Origin: Roseinatronobacter sp. S2
GTDB lineage: Bacteria; Pseudomonadota; Alphaproteobacteria; Rhodobacterales; Rhodobacteraceae
Direction: 5' to 3'
Assembly: GCF_029581395.1 (NCBI RefSeq)
Contig: NZ_CP121113.1
Span: 2,910,001-2,974,000 of the forward strand
Length of the DNA: 64,000 bases
Both the position numbers and the translations under genes were made by a program. Positions 53,744 to 63,137 of this stretch are shown one piece after another (position 1 is the first letter of the stretch; every line of letters begins with the position of its first letter). The notes beneath the pieces are model-generated. The model did no database searches, was not told the DNA's origin, and was given only the letters and a program-made list of their open reading frames with translations.

Positions 53744-54067
53744 ATGCACTGGCTCTTTCTGGCAATCGCCATCGTCTTTGAAACGCTGGGCACAACAGCG
53801 CTGAAGGCCAGCGACGGCATGACACGCCTGCTGCCCGCAACGGCCGCAGTTCTGGCCTATGCGCTGTCCTTCTGGTTGCTGGCGCTGGTGTTGCGCGTGA
53901 TCCCCGTGGGTGTGGCCTATGCCATCTGGGCGGGGCTTGGCATTTGTCTGATTGCGCTTCTGGGCTGGATCATTTTCGGGCAGAAACTGGATATGCCCGC
54001 CATCATCGGAATTTCACTGATCATCGCTGGTATTGTGGTCATCAACCTGTTCAGCGCAAGGGTCTGA
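53744..54067 (+). CDS. Small multidrug resistance (SMR) family transporter
   Basis: 107 residues, four membrane helices. The membrane-embedded Glu is in AIVFETLGTTALKAS near residue 13, and VAYAIWAGLGICLIALLGWIIFGQKL near 60 is the SMR core. Acts as a dimer for proton-coupled export of cations or as a guanidinium-type exporter. Confidence 0.9.
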   Translation: MHWLFLAIAIVFETLGTTALKASDGMTRLLPATAAVLAYALSFWLLALVLRVIPVGVAYAIWAGLGICLIALLGWIIFGQKLDMPAIIGISLIIAGIVVINLFSARV

Positions 54068-54071
54068 TATA

Positions 54072-54674
54072 ATGGCTGATACCCCCCGCCATACCCGCAT
54101 GGAAGACGCCCAAGGGCTGGTTTTCGGGGCCGCCATGTGCGCCTTCGGGCTGTTGGTGTTGACCGGCGCGGGGCTGGTCACGGGCCAGACCGCCGGTTTG
54201 GCCGTGTTGATATCCTATGCGACGGGCTGGGCCTTCGGGCCGGTATTCTTTGTCATCAATATCCCGTTCTACATTCTGGCCTGGGTGCGGCTTGGTCCGG
54301 AATTCACCATCAAGACGCTCATCTCGGTCACGCTTATTTCGGTCATGTCGGGGTTCATGGGCGATCTGGTCACGGTAATCCCGCAAAACCCCGCCATTGC
54401 GGCTGTGCTGTTTGGCATGATCACGGGCGCCGGCCTTCTGGCCATTTTCCGCCACCGTGCCAGTCTGGGCGGGGTGGGAATTGTGGCCTATGATTTGCAG
54501 GAACGCTTCGGCTGGCGCGCGGGACTGGTGCAACTGGCCTTCGATCTGGTTCTGTTTGCCGTGGCCTTTCTGATATTGCCGCCCAATCTGGTTTTGTGGT
54601 CGCTGTTGGGGGCCGTGGTGCTGAACGCAATTCTGGCCATCAATCACCGCCGTGACCATTATATCGCAACGTAA
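54072..54674 (+). CDS. YitT family membrane protein
   Basis: 200 residues, five membrane helices with the repeated YitT half-units (GLVTGQTAGLAVLISYATGW and GFMGDLVTVIP...). No C-terminal DUF2179 domain, so a short form. ATG 54072 is five bases after the SMR stop; no ribosome site is clear, suggesting coupling. Substrate unknown. Confidence 0.8.
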   Translation: MADTPRHTRMEDAQGLVFGAAMCAFGLLVLTGAGLVTGQTAGLAVLISYATGWAFGPVFFVINIPFYILAWVRLGPEFTIKTLISVTLISVMSGFMGDLVTVIPQNPAIAAVLFGMITGAGLLAIFRHRASLGGVGIVAYDLQERFGWRAGLVQLAFDLVLFAVAFLILPPNLVLWSLLGAVVLNAILAINHRRDHYIAT

Positions 54675-54745
54675 TGCGATCAGGGCTGGCAATTCTGGCG
54701 ATCTTCGGCTAATGCGGCGGCGCAGCATGAAAAGGCACTTTTGTT

Positions 54746-56566
54746 ATGGACCTTCGCAATATCGCGATTATCGCCCACGTTGACCACGGCAAGACAACAC
54801 TTGTCGACGAACTTCTGAAACAGTCGGGCACCTATCGCGAAAACCAAGCCACCACCGAACGCGCAATGGACAGCAATGATCTGGAACGCGAACGCGGGAT
54901 CACGATTCTGGCCAAGGCAACTTCGGTTGAATGGAAAGACACACGCATCAATATCGTGGACACCCCCGGCCACGCCGATTTCGGCGGCGAGGTGGAACGC
55001 ATCCTGTCCATGGTCGATGGCGTTGTCTTGCTGGTCGATGCCGCCGAAGGCCCGATGCCGCAAACAAAATTCGTCACCTCCAAAGCGCTGGCGCTGGGGC
55101 TGCGCCCGATTGTCCTTCTCAACAAGGTGGACAAACCCGCAGCCGAACCCGACCGCGCGCTGGACGAAGTGTTTGACCTGTTCGCCAATCTGGGCCCCAG
55201 TGATGAACAGCTTGATTTTCCGGTGCTTTATGCCTCTGGCATCAATGGCTGGGCGGATGTGGAACTCGATGGCCCGCGCCAGGACATGTCCGCGCTCTTT
55301 GATCTGGTTGTGGCCCATGTGCCCGCACCTGCACAGATCGCGGCGCGCAATGACCCGTTCCGCATGCTGGCCACCACGCTTTCCGCAGATCCCTATCTGG
55401 GCCGCATTCTGACGGGCCGCGTTGAATCCGGCACACTCAAGGCGGGCGAAACCATCAAGGCGCTCTCGCGCGATGGCAAGAAACTTGAACAATTCCGCGT
55501 CACCAAGGTTCTGGCGTTTCGCGGCCTTGGCCAGCAGGCCATCGATGCTGCCGAAGCAGGCGACATCGTCACCCTTGCAGGCATGTCCAAGGCCACAGTG
55601 GCGGACACGCTGTGCGCGGTCGAGGTTGAAACAGCACTTGATGCCCAGCCCATCGACCCGCCGACCATCTCCGTGACCTTCGGCATCAATGATTCGCCGC
55701 TGGCCGGTCGTGATGGCGCAAAGGTGCAAAGCCGCGTTATCCGCGAGCGCCTGATGCGCGAGGCAGAACTCAACGTCGCCATCAAAGTCAGCGACACCCC
55801 GGGCGGCGAGGCATTTGAAGTGGCCGGGCGCGGCGAATTGCAAATGGGTGTGCTGATCGAAAACATGCGCCGCGAAGGGTTCGAATTGTCAATCTCGCGC
55901 CCCCGCGTGCTGATGCGCAATGAAGACGGCCAGCGTCTGGAACCGATTGAAGAAGTCACCATCGATGTGGATGATGAATATACCGGCACCGTCATCGAAA
56001 AACTGACCGGTCCCCGCCGCGGCGATCTGGCCGAAATGAAACCTGCGGGCGCAGGCAAAACGCGCATCATCGCGCATGTGCCCTCGCGCGGGCTTATCGG
56101 CTATCATGGCGAATTCCTGACCGACACACGCGGCACGGGGGTTCTCAACCGCGTATTCCACGATTGGGCACCCTATAAAGGTGCCATTCCCGGCCGCCGT
56201 CAGGGTGTGCTGATCTCGATGGAAGATGGCACCGCCGTGGCCTTCGCATTGTGGAATCTCGAAGATCGCGGGCGCATGTTCATCAACCCCCAGGAACCGG
56301 TCTATCAGGGCATGATCATAGGCGAGCATTCGCGCGACAATGATCTGGAAGTGAACCCGCTCAAAGGCAAGAAACTGACCAATGTGCGCGCATCAGGCAC
56401 CGATGACGCTGTAAAACTGACGCCTGCCACGATCATGTCGCTGGAGCAGGCGATTGCCTATATCGATGATGATGAACTGGTCGAGGTCACGCCAAATGCG
56501 ATCCGGTTGCGCAAGCGCTTCCTTGATCCGCATGAACGCAAACGTCAGGCCAAGGCCAGCGCCTGA
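54746..56566 (+). CDS. typA: Translational GTPase TypA/BipA
   Basis: 606 residues with full G motifs: [10 protein letters not shown] (G1) near 11, RERGITI (G2), [14 protein letters not shown] (G3) near 72, LNKVDKP (G4) near 127; then EF-G-like domains and the BipA C-terminal domain. It binds the ribosome and helps assembly and translation under cold or other stress. Confidence 0.97.
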   Translation: MDLRNIAIIAHVDHGKTTLVDELLKQSGTYRENQATTERAMDSNDLERERGITILAKATSVEWKDTRINIVDTPGHADFGGEVERILSMVDGVVLLVDAAEGPMPQTKFVTSKALALGLRPIVLLNKVDKPAAEPDRALDEVFDLFANLGPSDEQLDFPVLYASGINGWADVELDGPRQDMSALFDLVVAHVPAPAQIAARNDPFRMLATTLSADPYLGRILTGRVESGTLKAGETIKALSRDGKKLEQFRVTKVLAFRGLGQQAIDAAEAGDIVTLAGMSKATVADTLCAVEVETALDAQPIDPPTISVTFGINDSPLAGRDGAKVQSRVIRERLMREAELNVAIKVSDTPGGEAFEVAGRGELQMGVLIENMRREGFELSISRPRVLMRNEDGQRLEPIEEVTIDVDDEYTGTVIEKLTGPRRGDLAEMKPAGAGKTRIIAHVPSRGLIGYHGEFLTDTRGTGVLNRVFHDWAPYKGAIPGRRQGVLISMEDGTAVAFALWNLEDRGRMFINPQEPVYQGMIIGEHSRDNDLEVNPLKGKKLTNVRASGTDDAVKLTPATIMSLEQAIAYIDDDELVEVTPNAIRLRKRFLDPHERKRQAKASA

Positions 56567-56599
56567 ACCCCACTCAGAAAACGCATGCATCAGATGTAT

Positions 56600-56704
56600 A
56601 GAGCATGTTGCTCAAAAGTGGGAACCGGTTTTGAGCTTCTCGAACATGCGCAATCAATAAGTTAGAGCATGTCTCGTGAATGCGAATGAACGTGATATGC
56701 TCTA
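56600..56704. repeat. Palindromic intergenic repeat of alphaproteobacterial type
   Basis: Two modules: TAGAGCATGTTGCTC...GAGCTTCTCGAACATGC and TAGAGCATGTCTCG...GATATGCTCTA, the latter closing an 8-bp stem (56663-56670 / 56697-56704). GAGCATG...ATGCTCTA palindromes are dispersed in many Rhizobiales and Rhodobacterales chromosomes. Only copy in this window. Confidence 0.6.
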
Positions 56705-56705
56705 G

Positions 56706-56736
56706 AAAAAGGCCATCTTGACGATGGCCTTTTTTG
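56706..56736 (+). terminator. Rho-independent terminator of typA
   Basis: Stem AAAAGGCCATC / GATGGCCTTTT with loop TTGAC and a run of six T's. Confidence 0.9.
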
Positions 56737-56777
56737 CCTATCTCCGCCAACCCGCACGCGCGCTCACATCCTGCGGC

Positions 56778-56874
56778 TTTCATTCTGGCAAAAATATCCC
56801 CCGACACGGGTTTCTCAAGGGGGGCACGCCCCCCTTGAGGCAGGGGGTTTGGGGGGCAGCCGCCCCCAAGCCAC
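56778..56874. repeat. Dispersed Rhodobacterales-type 3' element (long copy)
   Basis: TTTCATTCTGGCAAAAATATCCC followed by a 12-bp-armed hairpin (CTCAAGGGGGGC/GCCCCCCTTGAG) and GGGGGGCAGCCGCCCCC. It follows the stop of the gamma-carbonic-anhydrase gene on the minus strand. Confidence 0.7.
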
Positions 56875-56896
56875 CCCGATGACACACAAGGCACAC

Positions 56897-57424
56897 TCAG
56901 ATCGCGCGCAACCCCGCCCGGAACCGCGCCATATTCGCGCGGTACCCCGCCGCGGATTGCACCAACCGCGCGCGCGCGGCCTCATCCAGCTGCCGCACGA
57001 CGCGCCCCGGTGCGCCCATCACCAGCGACCCGTCCGGGATTTCCTTGCCTTCGGTCACCAGCGCGCCTGCCCCGATCAGGCAGCCTTTGCCAATCACCGC
57101 ACCATTCAGGACTGTTGCACCCATACCAATCAAGGACCCGTCCCCGATGGTGCAGCCATGCAAGATCGCCTTATGTCCGATCGTGCACTGCGCCCCGATG
57201 CTCAGCGGATAGCCCATATCCGTATGCAGGATGCAGTTTTCCTGAACATTCGTCCCCGCGCCCAGAACAATCGGTTCATTATCGCCGCGCAAGGTGCATC
57301 CGAACCAAATGGATACGCCCTGCCCCAAAACGACATTGCCAATGACATGCGCCCCCGGTGCCACCCAGAAATCGCCGTCCTCGGGCACGTCTGGCCGCTG
57401 CCCGTCCAGTTCATACAGCATCAT
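56897..57424 (-). CDS. Gamma-carbonic anhydrase family protein
   Basis: 175 residues of left-handed beta-helix hexapeptides. Zinc-site histidines appear in ENCILHTDMG near 68 and IGHKAILHGCTIGD near 83-90, as in Cam/YrdA proteins. Carbonic anhydrase activity is not assured in the short YrdA type. Start MM at 57424 overlaps the dehydrogenase stop (ATGA). Confidence 0.9.
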   Translation of the reverse strand: MMLYELDGQRPDVPEDGDFWVAPGAHVIGNVVLGQGVSIWFGCTLRGDNEPIVLGAGTNVQENCILHTDMGYPLSIGAQCTIGHKAILHGCTIGDGSLIGMGATVLNGAVIGKGCLIGAGALVTEGKEIPDGSLVMGAPGRVVRQLDEAARARLVQSAAGYRANMARFRAGLRAI

Positions 57425-58305
57425 TTCCCCCCGTAGGATGGCGCGCGCAACCGCTCGATCAGGCTTGATGTGTCCCAGCGCCCGCCCCCCATGCGCTGGA
57501 TATCCTTGTAAAACTGGTCAACCAGCGCCGTCACCGGCAGGGACGCGCCCACATCCTCTGCCGCCGCCAGACAGATGGCCAGATCCTTGCGCATCCAGTC
57601 CACCGCAAAGCCGTGGTTGAATTCACCATCCAGCATGGGCGCATGCCGGTTGGCCATTTGCCACGACCCCGCCGCACCCTGACTGATCACCTCGACCACG
57701 GCGCGGCCATCCATGCCTGCTTTTTCCCCGAAATGCAGCGCCTCGGACAAGCCCTGCACCAGCCCCGCGATGCAGATCTGGTTCATCATCTTGGCAATCT
57801 GTCCCGCGCCGCTGTCGCCCATGCGTTTGCACACGCGTGCATAGGTGGCCATGACCGGTTCCGCGCGTTCAAACGCCGCACCGTCGCCACCGCACATGAT
57901 CGACAGCACGCCATTTTCCGCGCCCGCCTGCCCGCCGGAAACCGGCGCATCCACAAACCCCACACCTTCCGCGCCGGCAATACTATGCAATTCGCGCGTC
58001 ACCTGCGCCGACACTGTGGTGTGATCTACAAAAACGGACCCTGTTGCCATGCCGGCGAAGGCACCGTCCTCGCCCAGGCAGACGCTGCGCAGATCATCAT
58101 CATTGCCCACACAAGCCATGACAAATTCCGCGCCATGGGCCGCCGCGCGCGGGGTTTTCGCCCAATCACCGCCATGTGCGGCACCCCAGGCTTTCGCCTT
58201 GGCGGTTGTGCGGTTATAGACTGTCACATCATGGCCTGCACGGGCCAGATGCCCCGCCATTGGCCCGCCCATGACCCCCAGCCCAAGAAACGCGATTTTC
58301 GCCAT
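57421..58305 (-). CDS. NAD(P)-dependent beta-hydroxyacid dehydrogenase (3-hydroxyisobutyrate type)
   Basis: 294 residues with Rossmann GLGVMGGPMAGHLARAGH at the start, substrate loop DAPVSGGQAGAENG near 117-130 and catalytic Lys in GQIAKMMNQ near 170. Substrate may be 3-hydroxyisobutyrate, tartronate semialdehyde or similar. ATG 58303-58305 follows AGGG. In one operon with the gamma-carbonic-anhydrase gene. Confidence 0.9.
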   Translation of the reverse strand: MAKIAFLGLGVMGGPMAGHLARAGHDVTVYNRTTAKAKAWGAAHGGDWAKTPRAAAHGAEFVMACVGNDDDLRSVCLGEDGAFAGMATGSVFVDHTTVSAQVTRELHSIAGAEGVGFVDAPVSGGQAGAENGVLSIMCGGDGAAFERAEPVMATYARVCKRMGDSGAGQIAKMMNQICIAGLVQGLSEALHFGEKAGMDGRAVVEVISQGAAGSWQMANRHAPMLDGEFNHGFAVDWMRKDLAICLAAAEDVGASLPVTALVDQFYKDIQRMGGGRWDTSSLIERLRAPSYGGK

Positions 58306-58402
58306 AGCCCTGCCCTCTCCAATACTTGTGATTGCGCTTGATCTGCCCAGATAATAGGTATCATGGCTATACTGACCGTCAACCGAAAGCCGTTTTGCGC
58401 CC

Positions 58403-60859
58403 ATGTTTACCCTGTTTCGCTGGCTCGTATATATTCTGTCCGGTCTGCTGGCCCTGACAGCACTGACGGCGCTGGCCTTCTATTTCTTCCTGTCACGGTC
58501 TTTGCCCGACTATAATGAAGATTTCACGCTGGACGGGCTGAACGCCCCGGTCGAGATCCTGCGCAACACCCATAACGTGCCGCATATTTTTGGCGAGTCC
58601 GACGAAGATGTGTTTTTCGGCCTTGGGTTTGCGCATGCGCAGGACAGGTTGTGGCAAATGCAGGTCCTGCGCCGCACCGCACAAGGGCGCTTGTCCGAGA
58701 TGTTCGGCCGCCGCACCCTGCGCACCGATGAACTGATGCGCAGGCTGGATATTTACGGTCTGGCGCGCGCGTCCTTCGATGTGCAGGATGCCGCCACGCA
58801 AGACGCATTGCGCGCCTATGCCAACGGCGTGAATGCGTGGCTGCGGCTGACATCGGATCGCGCGCGCGGTCGAGGTGCGCCGGAACTGTTCATGTTCAGG
58901 GCCGAAACGCCCCTGTGGCAACCGGCAGATTCACTGGCCATCCTGAAACTGCTGTCAGTGCAGCTTAATTCACAGATTTCAACAGAGGTGCTGCGCGCCC
59001 GGGCCTCTGCAATGCTGGACAATGACCGCCTGCGTGATCTGATGCCAGATGCGCCCGGCGCGGGCATGGCCGAAGTGCCGGAATATTCCAGCCTGTTTCC
59101 CGATCTGCCCGCCTCGACGCAGGTTGCGACCTTTGACGACCCGCTGTCGCCTGTGCGGCCCTATTCGCTGGCGGGTGCGTCCAACAGTTTCGCGGCCGCC
59201 CCCGCGCGGGCTGCGGGTGACGGGGCGCTGCTGGCAAATGATCCCCATCTGGAACTGACCGCACCGGCAATCATGTATCTGGCCCGTTTGGAATTGTCCT
59301 CGGGTGGGGTGATCGGGGCCACAATTCCGGGCATTCCGGCAATCCTGTCGGGCCGCTCAAACGCATTGGGCTGGGGCATTACATCGGCCTATGTAGATGA
59401 TGCCGATGTCTTCATCGAAGAACTGAACCCTGCGAATTCGGGACAATACCGCACCCCCGACGGCTGGGCCGAATTTGAAACCCGCGGCTCCATCATCCGC
59501 GTCAAGGACGAAGATCCCCTGACCCTAACCTTGCGCTGGTCCCAGAACGGGCCGGTGCTGTCGGGGGCGTTGTATGATCTGGGCACCGTCACACCACCGG
59601 GGCATGTTGCAACCATCGGCTGGACCGCCCTGACCAGTGATGACACCACCATGAGTGCCGCCATCCGCCTGATGCAGTCGCAAACGATTGAAGACGCGAT
59701 TGATGCAGGCGAATTATTCGTGGCTCCCGCACAGAACCTGATGCTGGCCACCCGCGACCGCGTGGCCATGCAGACCGTGGGCCACCTGCCCCGCCGCAAT
59801 GCAGACCACCAGACCCAGGGCCGCATGCCCGCACCGGGATGGCGTGCTGAAAACCGCTGGCTGGGCACCTTGCCCTATTCGGCCAATCCGCGGTTTCTGG
59901 ACCCCGAAAGCGGGCTTCTGGGCAATACCAACAACAAGATCCTTGATCGCCCCTTTCCGCTGCACGTCAGTCATGACTGGGGCGACACGCAGCGCATCAC
60001 GCGGTTTTTGCACCTGATGCGCGCGCGCAGCGTTCACACCCGCGACAGTTTCATCGAGGCGCAGCTGGACACGGTCAGCCCCGCCGCGCGCCTGCTGTTG
60101 CCGTTGGTGGCCGCCGATCTGTGGTTCTCGGGCGAGGCCGCACCAGAAGGCACCCGCGCCCATCTGCGCCAGCGCGCCCTCAGCCTGCTGGCCGACTGGA
60201 ACGGTGAAATGAACGAACATCTGCCCGAACCCCTGATCTATTCGGCATGGATGCGCGCCCTTCAGACCCGCCTGATCCGCGATGAGCTTGGCCCGCTGGA
60301 AGATGCCTTCATTCACGTTAACCCCGATTTCATTGAACGGGTGTTCCGCGACACGGACGGGGCGGCGGAATGGTGCAATGTGGTCCAGTCATCCGTGCGC
60401 GAAAGCTGCACCGACATGGCCCTTCTGGCGCTGGACGAAGCGCTGCTGCGCCTGACCGAACGCTATGGCACATCGGTTGAAAGCTGGCGTTGGGGGGACG
60501 CGCATACGGCCACGCACCGGCATGCCGCATTGGGCAATGCGCCGGGCCTGCGCGCCTTCGTCAATATCCGGCAATCCACATCGGGCGGCGACCACACCCT
60601 GATGCGCGCCCGCACATCAGGGCGCGATCCCGACCCGTTTGCCAATGTTCATGCGGCGGTTTACCGCGCCGTGTATGATTTCGCCGATCCTGAAAGTTCG
60701 GTGTTTATCCTGTCCACCGGCCAGTCCGGGCACCCGCTGTCGCGCCATTATGACGATCTTGGGGAATTGTGGCGCCGGGGCGAGTATATTCCCATGACAC
60801 TGGACCCTGATCTGGCCCGCGGCGGCGCAGTGGGGCTGACGCGGCTGCGCCCGAATTAA
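58403..60859 (+). CDS. Penicillin acylase family (S45) N-terminal nucleophile hydrolase
   Basis: 818 residues with an N-terminal signal/anchor (residues 7-31), an alpha chain and a beta chain that should begin at Ser260 in LAGASNSFAAAP after self-cleavage. Downstream LLANDPHLELTAP and GRSNALGWGITSAY are typical of the family. Members cleave acyl-homoserine lactones, beta-lactam side chains or other amides in the periplasm; quorum quenching is possible but not shown. Its start is 97 bp from the divergent dehydrogenase. Confidence 0.9.
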   Translation: MFTLFRWLVYILSGLLALTALTALAFYFFLSRSLPDYNEDFTLDGLNAPVEILRNTHNVPHIFGESDEDVFFGLGFAHAQDRLWQMQVLRRTAQGRLSEMFGRRTLRTDELMRRLDIYGLARASFDVQDAATQDALRAYANGVNAWLRLTSDRARGRGAPELFMFRAETPLWQPADSLAILKLLSVQLNSQISTEVLRARASAMLDNDRLRDLMPDAPGAGMAEVPEYSSLFPDLPASTQVATFDDPLSPVRPYSLAGASNSFAAAPARAAGDGALLANDPHLELTAPAIMYLARLELSSGGVIGATIPGIPAILSGRSNALGWGITSAYVDDADVFIEELNPANSGQYRTPDGWAEFETRGSIIRVKDEDPLTLTLRWSQNGPVLSGALYDLGTVTPPGHVATIGWTALTSDDTTMSAAIRLMQSQTIEDAIDAGELFVAPAQNLMLATRDRVAMQTVGHLPRRNADHQTQGRMPAPGWRAENRWLGTLPYSANPRFLDPESGLLGNTNNKILDRPFPLHVSHDWGDTQRITRFLHLMRARSVHTRDSFIEAQLDTVSPAARLLLPLVAADLWFSGEAAPEGTRAHLRQRALSLLADWNGEMNEHLPEPLIYSAWMRALQTRLIRDELGPLEDAFIHVNPDFIERVFRDTDGAAEWCNVVQSSVRESCTDMALLALDEALLRLTERYGTSVESWRWGDAHTATHRHAALGNAPGLRAFVNIRQSTSGGDHTLMRARTSGRDPDPFANVHAAVYRAVYDFADPESSVFILSTGQSGHPLSRHYDDLGELWRRGEYIPMTLDPDLARGGAVGLTRLRPN

Positions 60860-60916
60860 CCATATAGTAAATGATTCGCTGTAACACGGGAACAATATCC
60901 GGTGGCGGAAGTTAGT

Positions 60917-60962
60917 TGACGCCAAGTCAAGTGCGACAGTGACGCTAAGTCAGATGCGACAG
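60917..60962. promoter_or_regulatory. 23-bp tandem repeat upstream of the FadL-like gene
   Basis: Two directly adjacent 23-bp units (60917-60939, 60940-60962), 20 of 23 bases identical, each holding a TGACG...GTCA dyad and ending TGCGACAG. They lie 73-118 bp before the porin start. A repeat of about two helical turns suggests a dimer-pair operator. Confidence 0.6.
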
Positions 60963-61034
60963 ATTTGCGAATGCCCTGCTAAAAATAGCATGGGCAAAAC
61001 TGGTGCCCTGTCCGGAAAGAAGGAGGAGATTTCC

Positions 61035-62123
61035 GTGCGCAGTTACATCACATTTGGCCTTATGGCCCTGGGTGCAAGCCCCGCATTGGCAGGCGGCATT
61101 GAACGCAGCCCGCAATCCATGAACATTCTGTTTCAGGAAGGCAACTATCTGGAAGTTGGCGCAACCTATGGTGCGCCGCGTGTCAGCGGCAACGCACCGG
61201 GTGCGACAGGCAATATCGCGCGCAACTTTTTCACCGGATCGATTGCCTTCAAGGGCGATATCAACGACCAACTGTCCTATGCCATCATCCTCGATCAGCC
61301 TTTTGGTGCAGGTATCCGGTTTCCGACCGGAACAGGCGCGGATCTTGCAGGCTCGACCGCCAAAATCGATAACACAACCCTGACAGGGGTCCTGCGCTAC
61401 AAATTCGGCAACGGTTTCAGCGCACATGCGGGGTTGCGGTCATCATGGACCAGCGGCTCTGTCGACCTTACCTCCTTGGGGTACACAATGTCGATCGACC
61501 GCGATCAGGCATGGGGCTATCTGGTCGGCGTGGCGTATGAGCAGCCTGAAATTGCCCTGCGTGTGGCCCTGACCTATAATTCCTCGATCAAGCATACATT
61601 CAATGCAAGGGAGACGGGACCGACTTTTATACCTTTCACTGATCCTGGCACGAACCAGACAACGTTCTCAACCAAAATACCGGAATCCGTAAACCTTGAA
61701 TTCCAGACTGGTATCGCCGAAGACACGCTTGTGTTCGGGTCCGTGCGCTGGGTGAACTGGAAAGATTTTGTCATCGCGCCCAGCCAATACATGGCATTTC
61801 CACTCGCATCACTGCCGCCTCTGGTCGAATACCAGAAAAACTCCGTCACCTACACATTGGGTGTGGGCCGGCGTTTCAATGAAAACTGGTCCGGTTCGGT
61901 TTCATTGTCGCATGACACCGGAAATGGCAGCCCGACCAGCAACCTTGGGCCGACCGGCAAACGCAATGCCATCGGGCTGGGCGCGTCCTACACCAAGGAC
62001 AACATGACCATCAGCGGCGGGGTCCAATACACCAGGATTGGCAGTGCCACCACCAATACCGGTGGCCAGTTCGGCAGCAACTCCGCCATTGGTGCAGGGA
62101 TCCGCGTGGGCTTCAGCTTCTGA
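61035..62123 (+). CDS. OmpP1/FadL family outer membrane transporter
   Basis: 362 residues from a GTG at 61035 directly behind AGGAGGAGAT. Signal peptide ends at PALAGG; the mature N-terminus GGIERSPQSMNILFQEGNYLEVG is the FadL hatch/strand region, and the chain ends in Phe (RVGFSF) as outer membrane beta-barrels do. Somewhat short for FadL (usually ~420). Imports hydrophobic compounds such as fatty acids. Confidence 0.88.
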   Translation: MRSYITFGLMALGASPALAGGIERSPQSMNILFQEGNYLEVGATYGAPRVSGNAPGATGNIARNFFTGSIAFKGDINDQLSYAIILDQPFGAGIRFPTGTGADLAGSTAKIDNTTLTGVLRYKFGNGFSAHAGLRSSWTSGSVDLTSLGYTMSIDRDQAWGYLVGVAYEQPEIALRVALTYNSSIKHTFNARETGPTFIPFTDPGTNQTTFSTKIPESVNLEFQTGIAEDTLVFGSVRWVNWKDFVIAPSQYMAFPLASLPPLVEYQKNSVTYTLGVGRRFNENWSGSVSLSHDTGNGSPTSNLGPTGKRNAIGLGASYTKDNMTISGGVQYTRIGSATTNTGGQFGSNSAIGAGIRVGFSF

Positions 62124-62150
62124 TCAAGCGCCCCCCTGTATGACCATACC

Positions 62151-62180
62151 AAGGCCCTGCCCCCGCGGCGGGGCCTTTTC
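62151..62180 (+). terminator. Rho-independent terminator of the FadL-like gene
   Basis: GC-rich stem AAGGCC(C)...GGGGCCTT ending in TTTTC, 28 bp after the stop. Confidence 0.75.
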
Positions 62181-62251
62181 ATGTGGCATTGACCCCGCGC
62201 GCGCCTGTGGCTAGGCAGTGTCACCACCTTGCCACCAAGGACTGCACGCCC

Positions 62252-63109
62252 ATGTTGTACCCCAATGCCGATACCTGGCGAGATGCTACCGCAAAGCGTG
62301 TCATGCTGTTTGGCATGTCCGGCCTTGGCAAAACGCATCTGTCAAAACTGCTGCGCGACGCGGGCGACTGGTTCCACTATTCCGTCGATTACCGGATCGG
62401 CACGCGCTATATGGGCGAATTCATTGCCGATAATTTCAAGCGCGAAGCGATGAAAGTGCCGCTGCTGCGTGAATTGCTGTTGTCGGATTCGGTCTATATC
62501 AGCTCCAACATCACCTTTGACAATCTGGCGCCGCTATCCACCTATCTGGGCAAACCGGGCAACCCCGATCAAGGCGGGTTGCCGTTTCATGAATATATGA
62601 CCCGTCAGGAACAACACCGCGCCGCTGAAATCGCGGCCCTGTCAGACACCGCCCATTTCATTGCCCGCGCGGGCGATCTGTATGGATACGCAAATTTCAT
62701 CTGCGACACTGGCGGATCAATCTGCGAGGTGATCAACCCCAACGACCCGCAAGACCCGCTGATGACGCGTTTGACAAAACATGTGCTGCCGGTCTGGATA
62801 AAGGGGTCCGATGCGCATACATCCGAACTGATCCGCCGTTTTGACCGCGCCCCCAAGCCCATGTATTATCAGCCTGATTTCCTGCAAGATGCATGGGCCG
62901 CCTATCAGCGTGAAACCAACCTGCCCGCCGCGCGTATCAACCCGGACGCCTTTGTGCGCTGGACCTATGCACGCGCGTTGGCCCATCGCGCGCCCCGTTA
63001 CGCTGCCATGGCCGAAAACTGGGGACTTACCGTCACCGCAGAGGAGGTTGCAAATATACGCACCGCCTCTGATTTCACGGACCTGATTGCCGGAAAACTG
63101 CCCGACTGA
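62252..63109 (+). CDS. P-loop ATPase-like protein, function unknown
   Basis: 285 residues with a clear Walker A near the start (VMLFGMSGLGKTHLSK, residues 17-32), a kinase-like layout and no membrane segments. Similar proteins seem confined to alphaproteobacteria as far as I recall, annotated only as ATPases. It lies 28 bp before metA and may share its transcript. Confidence 0.75.
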   Translation: MLYPNADTWRDATAKRVMLFGMSGLGKTHLSKLLRDAGDWFHYSVDYRIGTRYMGEFIADNFKREAMKVPLLRELLLSDSVYISSNITFDNLAPLSTYLGKPGNPDQGGLPFHEYMTRQEQHRAAEIAALSDTAHFIARAGDLYGYANFICDTGGSICEVINPNDPQDPLMTRLTKHVLPVWIKGSDAHTSELIRRFDRAPKPMYYQPDFLQDAWAAYQRETNLPAARINPDAFVRWTYARALAHRAPRYAAMAENWGLTVTAEEVANIRTASDFTDLIAGKLPD

Positions 63110-63137
63110 CGACTGACTGACCAAGGAAACGCCGCCC

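Noticed and set aside
54680..55843. A 387-codon leftward open frame inside typA
   Set aside because: Antisense shadow of a highly conserved GTPase gene.
60871..60910. GGAAC at 60889 as an EcfG promoter for the FadL-like gene
   Set aside because: The -10 position reads AGTT at 16 bp, so it lacks a full match, and the spacing to the gene is poor.
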